Below are positions 1 to 8,573 of a stretch of 18,630 nucleotides of DNA, piece by piece (the first letter of the stretch is position 1; the number at the start of each line of letters is the position of its first letter). This DNA is from CAYWKS01 sp964458935. Lineage in GTDB: Bacteria > Planctomycetota > Phycisphaerae > Phycisphaerales > Zrk34. The translations under genes were made by a program, and so were the position numbers. The stretch covers positions 1 to 18,630 of the forward strand of contig CAYWKS010000044.1 of NCBI GenBank assembly GCA_964458935.1, in the 5' to 3' direction. The notes under the pieces were generated by a model. That model was not told the origin of the DNA and ran no database searches. It was given only the letters and a program-made list of their open reading frames with translations.

Positions 1-1925
<1,925 letters not shown>

Positions 1926-1938
1926 TCCGCCCGCCTGC

Positions 1939-2727
1939 CTATTGCTGGAACACGTCGGTCACCGTGAACGTGACGTCCCGCACGTCGTACTCGGTGCAGA
2001 TGACGCACCGCACGCGGTCCCACCGCTCGCCGGGCTTGATCTGAAACTCGGTCTGGAGCCTGCCGTCCTCGCCGAGCGGGTTGCCGTCGGTCCATCGGCC
2101 GCCGCCGATGACCTCGCCGGCCTCGTTGAGCGCGTAGATCGATTCGAGGAACGGGTGGCCCAGGCCCCTGAGGCGCTTGAACGCGACCTCGACCTCGGCC
2201 AGGCCCTTGTCGGCGATCTCCATGCTGCGGACCCGCAGCGTCATGCCGCCGGGCGCCTCGCGGGGGGCCTCCATGACGTCGCCGGCATACTCCACCGACT
2301 GCCGCTGCCGGGCCACGAGCACCTGGGCGCGGGTCTTGAACTCGCCGATGGTGTAGGGATGCGCCGTCAGCTCCGACTCGGGGACCTCGACCGCCGCGGT
2401 GTCGCTGTGGAACGCGGTAAACTCTCTGGAGACGGTGTCGGCGTCCTTGATGAGGTTGTCGCCGCGGCGGTTGCGGATCGACGTGACCCCGAGGCTGCTA
2501 TTGATGCAGACCACGTCGAGGTCGCGCGGGGCGGTGACGAAGCCCGCCATGCCGACGCTGTAGTCATGCTGGGTCCGCGCCCCTTCGTAAGTGTGCTCGA
2601 TCGAGGCCTCGTAGTCGGTGATCTTCAGGCCGAAGCCCTGGGCCTGGAACTGCGGGGCGGCGGCGAGCAGGGCGCCCGCGGCCACGGCCACCGCGGTCAG
2701 GATCGTCAAGGCGCGTGGATGGAACAT
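1939..2727 (-). CDS. Secreted protein of unknown function
   Basis: I do not recognise this 262-residue protein. It starts with a convincing Sec signal peptide: MFHPRAL, then an alanine/valine/leucine-rich core to about residue 23, with likely cleavage near residues 27-30. The mature part of about 230 residues has no membrane segment and mixes beta-type hydrophobic alternation with charged stretches, as in an exported beta-rich domain. It has three cysteines, C74 and a CxxC pair at C241/C244 near the end. A purine-rich AAGGGG ribosome site (2734-2740, minus strand) lies about 6 bases before the ATG, supporting this start. It converges on gcvP with almost no gap and is divergent from the trypsin-fold protein at 2883, with which it shares a 155-base promoter region. 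Codon use matches its neighbours. Confidence 0.8.
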   Translation of the reverse strand: MFHPRALTILTAVAVAAGALLAAAPQFQAQGFGLKITDYEASIEHTYEGARTQHDYSVGMAGFVTAPRDLDVVCINSSLGVTSIRNRRGDNLIKDADTVSREFTAFHSDTAAVEVPESELTAHPYTIGEFKTRAQVLVARQRQSVEYAGDVMEAPREAPGGMTLRVRSMEIADKGLAEVEVAFKRLRGLGHPFLESIYALNEAGEVIGGGRWTDGNPLGEDGRLQTEFQIKPGERWDRVRCVICTEYDVRDVTFTVTDVFQQ

Positions 2728-2780
2728 GGTTCACCCCTTGCGGTGTGGTATCGACGCCGACCGAACCCGACGCACGCCGC

Positions 2781-2786
2781 AGTGTA
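2781..2786 (-). promoter_or_regulatory. Possible extended -10 box for the secreted protein
   Basis: On the minus strand TACACT is preceded by TGG, which gives an extended -10 (TGnTACACT) about 55 bases before the ATG at 2727. No good -35 hexamer lies 16-18 bases further upstream. It is suggested only by the match and by its place in the divergent intergenic region. Confidence 0.35.
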
Positions 2787-2829
2787 CCAGAATCCCTGAC
2801 ATTTCGGTCGCCGGTCCGCGTCTATCGCT

Positions 2830-2835
2830 TAGAAT
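2830..2835 (+). promoter_or_regulatory. Possible -10 box for the trypsin-fold protein
   Basis: TAGAAT matches four of six positions of the -10 consensus and lies 47 bases before the ATG at 2883. The -35 region is weak. The box sits between CGCT and AGCG, a short inverted repeat that could be accidental. Confidence 0.27.
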
Positions 2836-2882
2836 AGCGTGTCCGGGGATGATCGTTTGCGGCTCAGCACGAAAGGGCAGCC

Positions 2883-4460
2883 ATGCACAGGTGGATCGCG
2901 CTCACGACGTTGGCCGTCGCCGTCACCGGCGGCGCGGTGTGGGGCCAGGGCTGGAACACGTCGACGGTCGAGAACGTTCAGAGCGCCGTGAAGGGCGGCA
3001 TGGTGGAGCTGCGCGTGTACCGCGAGGACGAAGACGTGGCGGGCGTGTGCGCGGGCGTGCTGATCGAGCCGTTCGGCCGCGTCGCGACCACGGCGCACGC
3101 GCTGCTGGGCGCGACGCGGGTCGAGGCGATCATCCCCGGCGCGCGGGAGCCGGTGTCCTTGCAGCCGATCACGGTCAGCGGCGAGCTCAACCTCGCGGTG
3201 TGCGACCTGTCGGCGCGGCGGACGATGCTGCAGAACAGCATCGAGCCTTGCGAGCTGATCAGCGAAGAGCCGCAGCGCGGGCAGAAGGTCTGGCTGGCCG
3301 CCCTGGTCAACAACGGGATGCGGACGTACCCGGCGACGGTGGAGAACACCGCGCTGTTCGGCGCGCTGGAGGATCGGACGCGGGACTACCTGCGGCACAG
3401 CGCGATGAGCAAGTGGATCGAGGTCGAGCCCGAGGCCGACACCGCCCGCTCGGCGACGGCGGCGTTCACCGAGGACGGCAAGTTCGCCGGGCTGGTCGCG
3501 TGGGTCTGGATCGGCGACAAGACGCCCACGCCCGTGCTGGCGTCGGTGCATTTGGCGGAGCTGATGTCGGCCGGGTCGGCGCCGCTGGCGACGTGGGGCC
3601 AGTTCCAGGACCGGATCGCGGGCAACCCGCCGCTGCCGCTGCAGTTTCCCCGGCTCGCCGTCGAGCCGAGCAGCGCCGATCGTGACGTCCGCGCCGCGGC
3701 GCAGTTGATCGACCGGACGCTGCAATGCCCGCTCTGCGATGGCTGGGGCACGATCGAGGAGAAGAAGCGGACCGGCTACGAGACGATCGGGGGGGGGCTG
3801 CGCAAGCCCGTCTACGAGTACGAAGACAAGCAGTGCCCGCGTTGCGAGGGCAGCGGCCTGGCGTCGGGCGAGGTGCTCGACCGGGCGATCGGGCGGATGG
3901 TCGACACGCTGGCGCGGCTGCGGGAGGCCGGCATCAACAGCGCCGACGAACGCGCCGCGACCATGTCCAACGCGTCGGAGGCGCTGGGCGAGGTCGCCGG
4001 TCGTCTGACCACGGCGATGGCCGAGCGGCTCAACCCCCAGGCCGAGGAGCTGTTCACCGCGGGCGCGACGAAGATCGGCGAGCCGATCCTGCTCATCGGC
4101 GAGTACGTGCCGAGCGTGACCGTTCCCGGGCGGTCCGACCCGATGATCGGGGTCCGGGTCGCGCCGCCGGAGCGTGAGCGCCACGCGCACCGCCGCTCGT
4201 CCAGCCGCAGCAACAGCGGCGACAGCCGCCGCGTGCTCGTGACCGACCCGGTGCACGTGGCCGAGGGCCGGGGCGAGTACGCGCTGGTCGGCGGGCTGCT
4301 GGCCGGTTACGTGCAGTACAAGCGCGAGCTGCCGCTGGTGCCGATCCTCACGCGCGGCATCGTGGTGCCCCTGGACCCGGTCAACCGGATCGACCAGGAG
4401 ATCGCCGAGCGCGAGGCGGAGCGTCGGCGTGAGGAGCGTGAGCGTCGGCGGAGCGATTGA
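2883..4460 (+). CDS. Secreted trypsin-fold (S1C-like) protein with a degenerate triad and a DnaJ-type CxxCxGxG zinc motif
   Basis: The 525-residue protein starts with a signal peptide (1-22), and AAAGGG five bases before the ATG supports the start. Residues 35-235 read like a trypsin/HtrA fold: GVLIEPFGRVATTAHALLGA matches the segment holding the catalytic histidine (H72). The usual aspartate position in ELNLAVCDLS is asparagine (N103). The GNSGGPLF loop is ARSATAAF, so S190 may remain but the glycines of the oxyanion loop are gone. Residues 282-325 carry two CPxC[DE]GxG units (C282/C285 and C318/C321), as in the DnaJ zinc domain, and these probably bind one zinc ion. A helical segment (about 330-380) follows, and the C-terminus is very rich in Arg and Glu. 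The fold and zinc call are by motif. Loss of proteolytic activity is inferred. It is probably periplasmic; its partner is unknown. Confidence 0.72.
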   Translation: MHRWIALTTLAVAVTGGAVWGQGWNTSTVENVQSAVKGGMVELRVYREDEDVAGVCAGVLIEPFGRVATTAHALLGATRVEAIIPGAREPVSLQPITVSGELNLAVCDLSARRTMLQNSIEPCELISEEPQRGQKVWLAALVNNGMRTYPATVENTALFGALEDRTRDYLRHSAMSKWIEVEPEADTARSATAAFTEDGKFAGLVAWVWIGDKTPTPVLASVHLAELMSAGSAPLATWGQFQDRIAGNPPLPLQFPRLAVEPSSADRDVRAAAQLIDRTLQCPLCDGWGTIEEKKRTGYETIGGGLRKPVYEYEDKQCPRCEGSGLASGEVLDRAIGRMVDTLARLREAGINSADERAATMSNASEALGEVAGRLTTAMAERLNPQAEELFTAGATKIGEPILLIGEYVPSVTVPGRSDPMIGVRVAPPERERHAHRRSSSRSNSGDSRRVLVTDPVHVAEGRGEYALVGGLLAGYVQYKRELPLVPILTRGIVVPLDPVNRIDQEIAEREAERRREERERRRSD

Positions 4461-4518
4461 CCGGGGGCGTGGGGCGAAGCGGGGGCGATGGGTCGGGGTC
4501 GAGATGTTAATCTGCGGT

Positions 4519-4546
4519 TTGCGGGGCCGGACGGCGTCTGTACGAT
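4519..4546 (+). promoter_or_regulatory. Sigma-70-like promoter for the glycosyltransferase run
   Basis: TTGCGG (4519-4524) and TACGAT (4541-4546) are 16 bases apart. Transcription would start near 4553, which rules out the ATG at 4488 as the start of the next gene and favours the TTG at 4602. Confidence 0.5.
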
Positions 4547-4601
4547 GGTGGATCGGTTTGGGGGGCACATCCTCGCCACCCCAGCACAGGAGCCGGACGC
4601 A

Positions 4602-6548
4602 TTGAGCAGGCAGGTCAGCGCCGAACCCGAGCGGAGCCGGGAGACGGACGCCGTCGCGGGCAAGGCGGGCGGGCCCGCGCCGCGCCCGGTCGCGCCGCGC
4701 CGGGCGATCGTGCCGCCGCCGCCGATCGATCGGCTTCGGATGTGGGGGATGCTCCTGTTCGGGCTGTTCGTGCTGCTGCCGCCGCTGCTGATCGGGCTGG
4801 AGCGGGGCGACACGACGTTCACGATGGAGAAGATCACGCTGCTGTCCAGCCAGGAGACCTGGCTCCGCCAGGCGGACCAGGGCGGCGCCGAGTGGCTGGT
4901 GCCGTCGTGGAACGGCCGGCCCCGCGTCGCCAAGCCGCCCATGAGCGTCTGGATCAACCTGCTGGCGTGGCTGCCGCTGGACCCGGCACAGGCCGACCCC
5001 AACACCCTGGTGTTTCGGGCGCGGCTGACCGCGGTCGGGTTCGCGCTGCTGGTCGCGGCGTGCACCTTCTGGGCGGGGATGAGCGTCGGCGGGATCCGCG
5101 TCGCCACGATCGCGATGCTCACGACCGGCACGAGCTTGCTGTTCGTGAAGTACGCGCGCTACTCGTGCTACGACACGCACATGATGGGCTTCGTCGCGCT
5201 GGCGATCGCCGCGGCGCTGTGGGCGATGCGGCCGATCAAGCTCTCCAGCGGGATCGATCGCCGCGTCATGGGATGGCTGTTGTGCGGGCTGGCGATGGGC
5301 GCGGCGTTCATGACCAAGAACACGGCGCTCCTGCTGATCCTCCTGCCGCTGCTGGGCATGATCGTCGTCGGGCCCTACCGCCGCCTGGGCAACACGCTGG
5401 GGTTGTTCTTCGCGCTGATCGTGGCGCTGCTCGCGGCGGCGCCGTGGTACCTGTACGTGATCCAGAACGCCGAGGGCCTGGGCATCGCCGAACCCCTGGC
5501 GCAACTGTTCCGCGACTGGCCGATGATCAGCCCCGGCGCCGTCGAGACGGAACAGCAGCGGCCTGTACAGGACTACTTCTATTACCTGCTGCTCGTGCCG
5601 CTGGTGTTCCCGTGGGTGATCTGGCTGCTGGGTGGGCTGTTCCAGCCCTGGGCCCGCGGGGAGGGCGATCGGCGACGCCAACTCCTGCTCGCCTGGGTCT
5701 GGCTGGTCGTCGGGCTGGTCGCGCTGAGCGTGCCCGCGGCGAAGCAGGAGCGGTACCTGATCCCGCTGCTGCCGGCGGTCGGGCTGCTCGTGGCCCAGCT
5801 CTGGGCGTTTCACATCCGCCTCGCGGACGACGGCCTGCCCGATCCCGGCGTGAACCTGCTGCGCATCCCGCACTGGGTCATGCTGGGCCTGACGTCGCTG
5901 GCGCTGCCGACGTACCTGCTGCTGCAGAGGCCGATCGCCGACCTGGTCAACCGCACCTTCGCCGGCGACGAGCGGCTGCTGGGCCCGATCGAGTTGCCCG
6001 GCCTGCACCCGGCGGTGGTCGTCGGCGTCGGCGCGGTGTTGCTCGGCCTGGTGGTGATCGGGGCGTGGTGGCATTGGCGCTGGAAGCCGCGGCCGGCGTT
6101 CGCCGCCTCCGCCGCCTGGGCCATCCTCCTGCTCAGCGTCGTCCAGTTCACCTACAGCCGCTCCTACCACACGATCAACCCCTATCGCGACGATGCGCAG
6201 CAGGTGGCGCAGGTGATCGGCGGCCACCCGCTGCGCTGGCTCAAGAGCGCCGACCGCGACGAGGAGCCCAACGAGGAGTTCCTCTTCTACCTGCGCATCC
6301 CCGGCCAGCACCGGCGCCTCTCGGTCGACCCGATCGCGCCCGGGCAACTGCCCGAGCTGCGGGCCGACCACGCGGTGGCGTACGTGATGTGCCGCCGCGC
6401 GCCCGAGCACGCCCGGCTGCTCGATGACGCCGGTTTCGCCAAGGTCATGGAATTCGAGGACGGCCGCTTCGGCGGCCGGTCGCTCTACCGGGCGCTGCGG
6501 TTGAGTCAGCCCGCGGCGCCGCAACCCGCAAGGACCCCGACGGAATGA
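4602..6548 (+). CDS. Membrane glycosyltransferase of the ArnT/PMT (GT-C) type
   Basis: This family moves a sugar from a polyprenyl-phosphate carrier to an acceptor such as lipid A or a protein on the outer face of the inner membrane. The frame opens at 4488, but I choose the TTG at 4602: AGGAG lies 9 bases before it and a promoter-like pair lies at 4519-4546. That gives 648 residues, within the family range. A proline-rich cytoplasmic tail (1-45) precedes the first helix (about 47-65). The first outer loop holds an acidic residue (D70) where GT-C enzymes keep their catalytic acid, and then GRPRVAKPPMSVWI, the family's KPP signature (111-113). About ten further hydrophobic helices follow, with MTKNTALLLILLPLLG in place of the usual TKGP segment, and then a soluble C-terminal domain. 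The LAB_N gene overlapping its stop suggests a role in modifying an envelope lipid. Sugar and acceptor cannot be told. Confidence 0.83.
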   Translation: MSRQVSAEPERSRETDAVAGKAGGPAPRPVAPRRAIVPPPPIDRLRMWGMLLFGLFVLLPPLLIGLERGDTTFTMEKITLLSSQETWLRQADQGGAEWLVPSWNGRPRVAKPPMSVWINLLAWLPLDPAQADPNTLVFRARLTAVGFALLVAACTFWAGMSVGGIRVATIAMLTTGTSLLFVKYARYSCYDTHMMGFVALAIAAALWAMRPIKLSSGIDRRVMGWLLCGLAMGAAFMTKNTALLLILLPLLGMIVVGPYRRLGNTLGLFFALIVALLAAAPWYLYVIQNAEGLGIAEPLAQLFRDWPMISPGAVETEQQRPVQDYFYYLLLVPLVFPWVIWLLGGLFQPWARGEGDRRRQLLLAWVWLVVGLVALSVPAAKQERYLIPLLPAVGLLVAQLWAFHIRLADDGLPDPGVNLLRIPHWVMLGLTSLALPTYLLLQRPIADLVNRTFAGDERLLGPIELPGLHPAVVVGVGAVLLGLVVIGAWWHWRWKPRPAFAASAAWAILLLSVVQFTYSRSYHTINPYRDDAQQVAQVIGGHPLRWLKSADRDEEPNEEFLFYLRIPGQHRRLSVDPIAPGQLPELRADHAVAYVMCRRAPEHARLLDDAGFAKVMEFEDGRFGGRSLYRALRLSQPAAPQPARTPTE

Positions 6549-7174
6549 AACTCGCCCTCTTCGCCGCCGCGGCGGCGATCGTCACCGCGCTGACCACGCT
6601 CGCCGCCGCGCCCGACGCCGGCGCCCACGGTCCCGAAGAGCACGCCTGGGTCAAGGGCCAGCTCCGCGACGTCGATGAACGCATCGGCATCGTCCGTCAA
6701 GACGACGGGTCGTACGGATTCCAACTGCACCATCACGACGGGTCGATCGAGACGCTCGACCCCAACGCCTTCGCCGCCCGTGTCCATCACGAACAGGCCC
6801 GCCGGCCCTGGGCCATGGTCGTGCTCAACATCACCAGTTGGGCCGGCGTCGCCTGGGTCGCGCTCGGCCTCACCGGGCAGGTCCTGTTCACCGGCCGCAT
6901 GCTCATCCAGTGGCTCGCCAGCGAACGCTCCAAGGCCTCGGTCGTCCCCACCGCCTTCTGGTGGATGAGCCTCGCCGGCGCCAGCATGCTCATCGTCTAC
7001 TTCGTCTGGCGCAAGGACATCATCGGCATCCTCGGCCAGTCGACCGGCTGGACCATCTACATCCGCAACCTCTGGTTCATCCACGCTCGTCGCCCGCACC
7101 AGCCCACCATCGTCGACGACCCCGGCCCCGAACCCGAACTCAGCTACGACCCATCCGACGCGCCCGACCGCTGA
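6545..7174 (+). CDS. LAB_N-domain membrane protein (lipid-A-disaccharide synthase N-terminal domain, stand-alone)
   Basis: The ATG overlaps the stop of the glycosyltransferase (ATGA), so the two are probably translationally coupled. The 209-residue protein has an N-terminal hydrophobic segment that may be a signal peptide (1-28), then a short soluble part with an HHHDG stretch (62-66). Residues 100-180 match the LAB_N pattern: GLTGQVLFTGRMLIQWLASE, then SVVPTAFWWMSLAG, then GILGQSTGWTIYIRNLWF. It has about three membrane helices and an acidic, proline-rich tail. The domain was named from some LpxB proteins, but stand-alone copies lack the glycosyltransferase part and commonly sit beside ArnT/ArnC-like genes. 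The biochemical role of the domain is not established. The pairing seen here suggests a helper in polyprenyl-sugar or lipid A modification, which is inference. Confidence 0.85.
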   Translation: MKLALFAAAAAIVTALTTLAAAPDAGAHGPEEHAWVKGQLRDVDERIGIVRQDDGSYGFQLHHHDGSIETLDPNAFAARVHHEQARRPWAMVVLNITSWAGVAWVALGLTGQVLFTGRMLIQWLASERSKASVVPTAFWWMSLAGASMLIVYFVWRKDIIGILGQSTGWTIYIRNLWFIHARRPHQPTIVDDPGPEPELSYDPSDAPDR

Positions 7175-7200
7175 ACCCCGAACCCCTGCCCCTGACCCCC

Positions 7201-8241
7201 ATGCCCATGCCCCTGCTCCGCCTCATCGACGCCAACGCCAACCGTGCCCGCGAGGCGATGCGGGTCATGGAGGACGCGGCGCGGTTCATGCTCGACGACG
7301 CGCCGATGAGTGAACGGGCCAAGCGACTGCGTCACGACCTGGCGGCGGCGCTGCGCGTCGTGCCGGACCTGCCGCTGCACCGCGATACGCCCGGCGACGT
7401 CGGCGCCGCGATCACCACCGCCGCCGAGTCCGCCCGCCACGGCCCCGGCGACGTGGTCGTCGCCGCCGGCAAGCGCCTCAGCGAAGCCCTCCGCGCGATC
7501 GAAGAGTACGCCAAGGTCCTTGGCCCCGACGTTGGCGCGCCGCTGGCCCGCGAGGTCGAGCGCATCCGCTACGAAGGCTATGAGCTGGAGACCCGGCTGA
7601 CCCGGCGGGTGGCGCTGCCCGACCCCCGCCGGTGGCGGGTGTGCGTGATCGTCACCGAATCGCTGTGCACGCACCACGGCTGGCGCGACGTGGCCGCCGC
7701 CGCCATCGACGCCGGCGCTCAATGCATCCAACTCCGCGAGAAGGACCTCCACGCGGACGAGCTGGTCGACCGCACGCGGCAACTGGTCGAGCTGGCCCGA
7801 GCGCACCCGGCGGCGATCCTCGTCAACGACCGCGCCGACGTCGCCGTGGCCGCCGGGGCGCACGGCGTGCACCTCGGTCAGCACGATCTGTCGGCCGAGG
7901 ATGCGCGCCGCATCGCCGGCCGCTCGCTGCTGATCGGCGCCTCGACGCACAATCTGAGGGAAGCCCGGCGCGCCAAGCGCGACGCGGTGGACTACTGCGG
8001 CGTGGGCGCCATCTTCCCGTCGACGACCAAGTCACGCCGGCCCAGCGGCCTGGACTACCTGGCCCGTTTCATCCGCGACCACCCCGACATGCCGCACCTG
8101 GCCATCGGCGGCGTCACACCCGACAACGTCGACCGCGTCGCGCAAGCCGGCGCAAGCGCTGTCGCCGTCAGCTCGTGCGCCTGCGCCGCGAAACGTCCCG
8201 ACAAGATCGTCAGACAACTGCTGCAAGCCCTTCGTGCATGA
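7201..8241 (+). CDS. thiE: Thiamine-phosphate synthase with an N-terminal ThiD2 domain (ThiD2-ThiE fusion)
   Basis: ThiE joins HMP pyrophosphate and the thiazole phosphate to give thiamine phosphate. Residues 1-135 (LRLIDANANRAREAMRVMED near the start) are a ThiD2 domain; that family has been shown to be a strictly monofunctional HMP-P kinase, so one chain could do two consecutive steps. Residues 145-346 are the ThiE barrel: QLREKDL (177-183), ILVNDRADVA (206-215), GVHLGQHDL (222-230), GASTH (246-250), FPSTTKS (272-278) and AIGGV. All pyrophosphate and substrate loops look intact. The start is the first of two ATGs (7201, 7207), because the ThiD2 homology begins just after them; there is no clear ribosome site, only a C-rich repeat-like leader. 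It follows the LAB_N gene by 26 bases on the same strand and may share its transcript, though the function is unrelated. Confidence 0.93.
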   Translation: MPMPLLRLIDANANRAREAMRVMEDAARFMLDDAPMSERAKRLRHDLAAALRVVPDLPLHRDTPGDVGAAITTAAESARHGPGDVVVAAGKRLSEALRAIEEYAKVLGPDVGAPLAREVERIRYEGYELETRLTRRVALPDPRRWRVCVIVTESLCTHHGWRDVAAAAIDAGAQCIQLREKDLHADELVDRTRQLVELARAHPAAILVNDRADVAVAAGAHGVHLGQHDLSAEDARRIAGRSLLIGASTHNLREARRAKRDAVDYCGVGAIFPSTTKSRRPSGLDYLARFIRDHPDMPHLAIGGVTPDNVDRVAQAGASAVAVSSCACAAKRPDKIVRQLLQALRA

Positions 8242-8469
8242 AGATGACGCATCGGCGTCGCCGGCCCACCCGTACGGGTGGCTGAGCCGATCGTGGACCT
8301 CCACCCGCACCACGTTGCTGCTCTGGCTGTTGACCTGGATGGCCGCGAACGCCACATAGGCCTTGCCCGGGATCAGCCAGTCGGGCGCGGTCAAGTCGAT
8401 GCGCCACTCCGCATGAGTCGATGACGCGACAACGACCAGCAGGATGAACAAGCCCGTGGTCCCGGACAT
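8032..8469 (-). CDS. Doubtful small secreted protein, or remnant of one, overlapping the end of thiE
   Basis: Only residues 1-76 of this 145-residue frame lie outside thiE; the rest is antisense to thiE and is probably not meaningful protein. The first part looks real: MSGTTGLFILLVVVASSTHA resembles a signal peptide, although it lacks positive charge at its start, and the next 50 residues (EWRIDLTAPDWLIPGKAYVA and on) have plausible composition without low-complexity arginine or alanine runs. A weak GAGA lies 5 bases before the ATG. Two readings fit: a genuine gene with a 210-base antisense overlap, or the 5' end of a gene whose remainder was lost when it came to abut thiE. It lies downstream of the arsM-like gene on the same strand, 104 bases away. 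Similar proteins would decide. Confidence 0.3.
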   Translation of the reverse strand: MSGTTGLFILLVVVASSTHAEWRIDLTAPDWLIPGKAYVAFAAIQVNSQSSNVVRVEVHDRLSHPYGWAGDADASSSCTKGLQQLSDDLVGTFRGAGARADGDSACAGLRDAVDVVGCDAADGQVRHVGVVADETGQVVQAAGPA

Positions 8470-8511
8470 GCATTCTCGCCGGTCATGCTGACCCGGTTAC
8501 GCTGGCTTTTT

Positions 8512-8532
8512 GCCCACATTCACAGAGTGGGC
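8512..8532. other. Hairpin GCCCAC-9-GTGGGC next to a T5 run, in the thiE to arsM-like gap
   Basis: The gap between thiE and the arsM-like gene (8242-8573, 332 bases) holds the doubtful frame above and this 6-bp stem with a 9-base loop. The T5 run (8507-8511) lies before the stem on the plus strand, which becomes A5 after the stem on the minus strand, so it does not have the form of an intrinsic terminator in either direction. Nothing else is visible in the gap. Confidence 0.3.
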
Positions 8533-8573
8533 GCTGTTGTGGCGCTGTCGCTCGCCCGCGCGCGATTGTGGCC

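Noticed and set aside
2829..6524. A 1231-codon open frame on the minus strand covering the trypsin-fold and glycosyltransferase genes
   Set aside because: It is antisense to two genes with clear family motifs, and its translation is an arginine/proline/glutamine-rich low-complexity product, as expected from the shadow of GC-rich codons.
6838..7200. A 121-codon upstream extension of thiE
   Set aside because: It overlaps the LAB_N gene in another frame and has arginine-rich composition; ThiD2 homology begins at 7201.
8507..8532. Intrinsic terminator after thiE or after the long arsM
   Set aside because: The T run lies before the stem on the plus strand and reads as A on the minus strand, so neither orientation has a stem followed by T residues.
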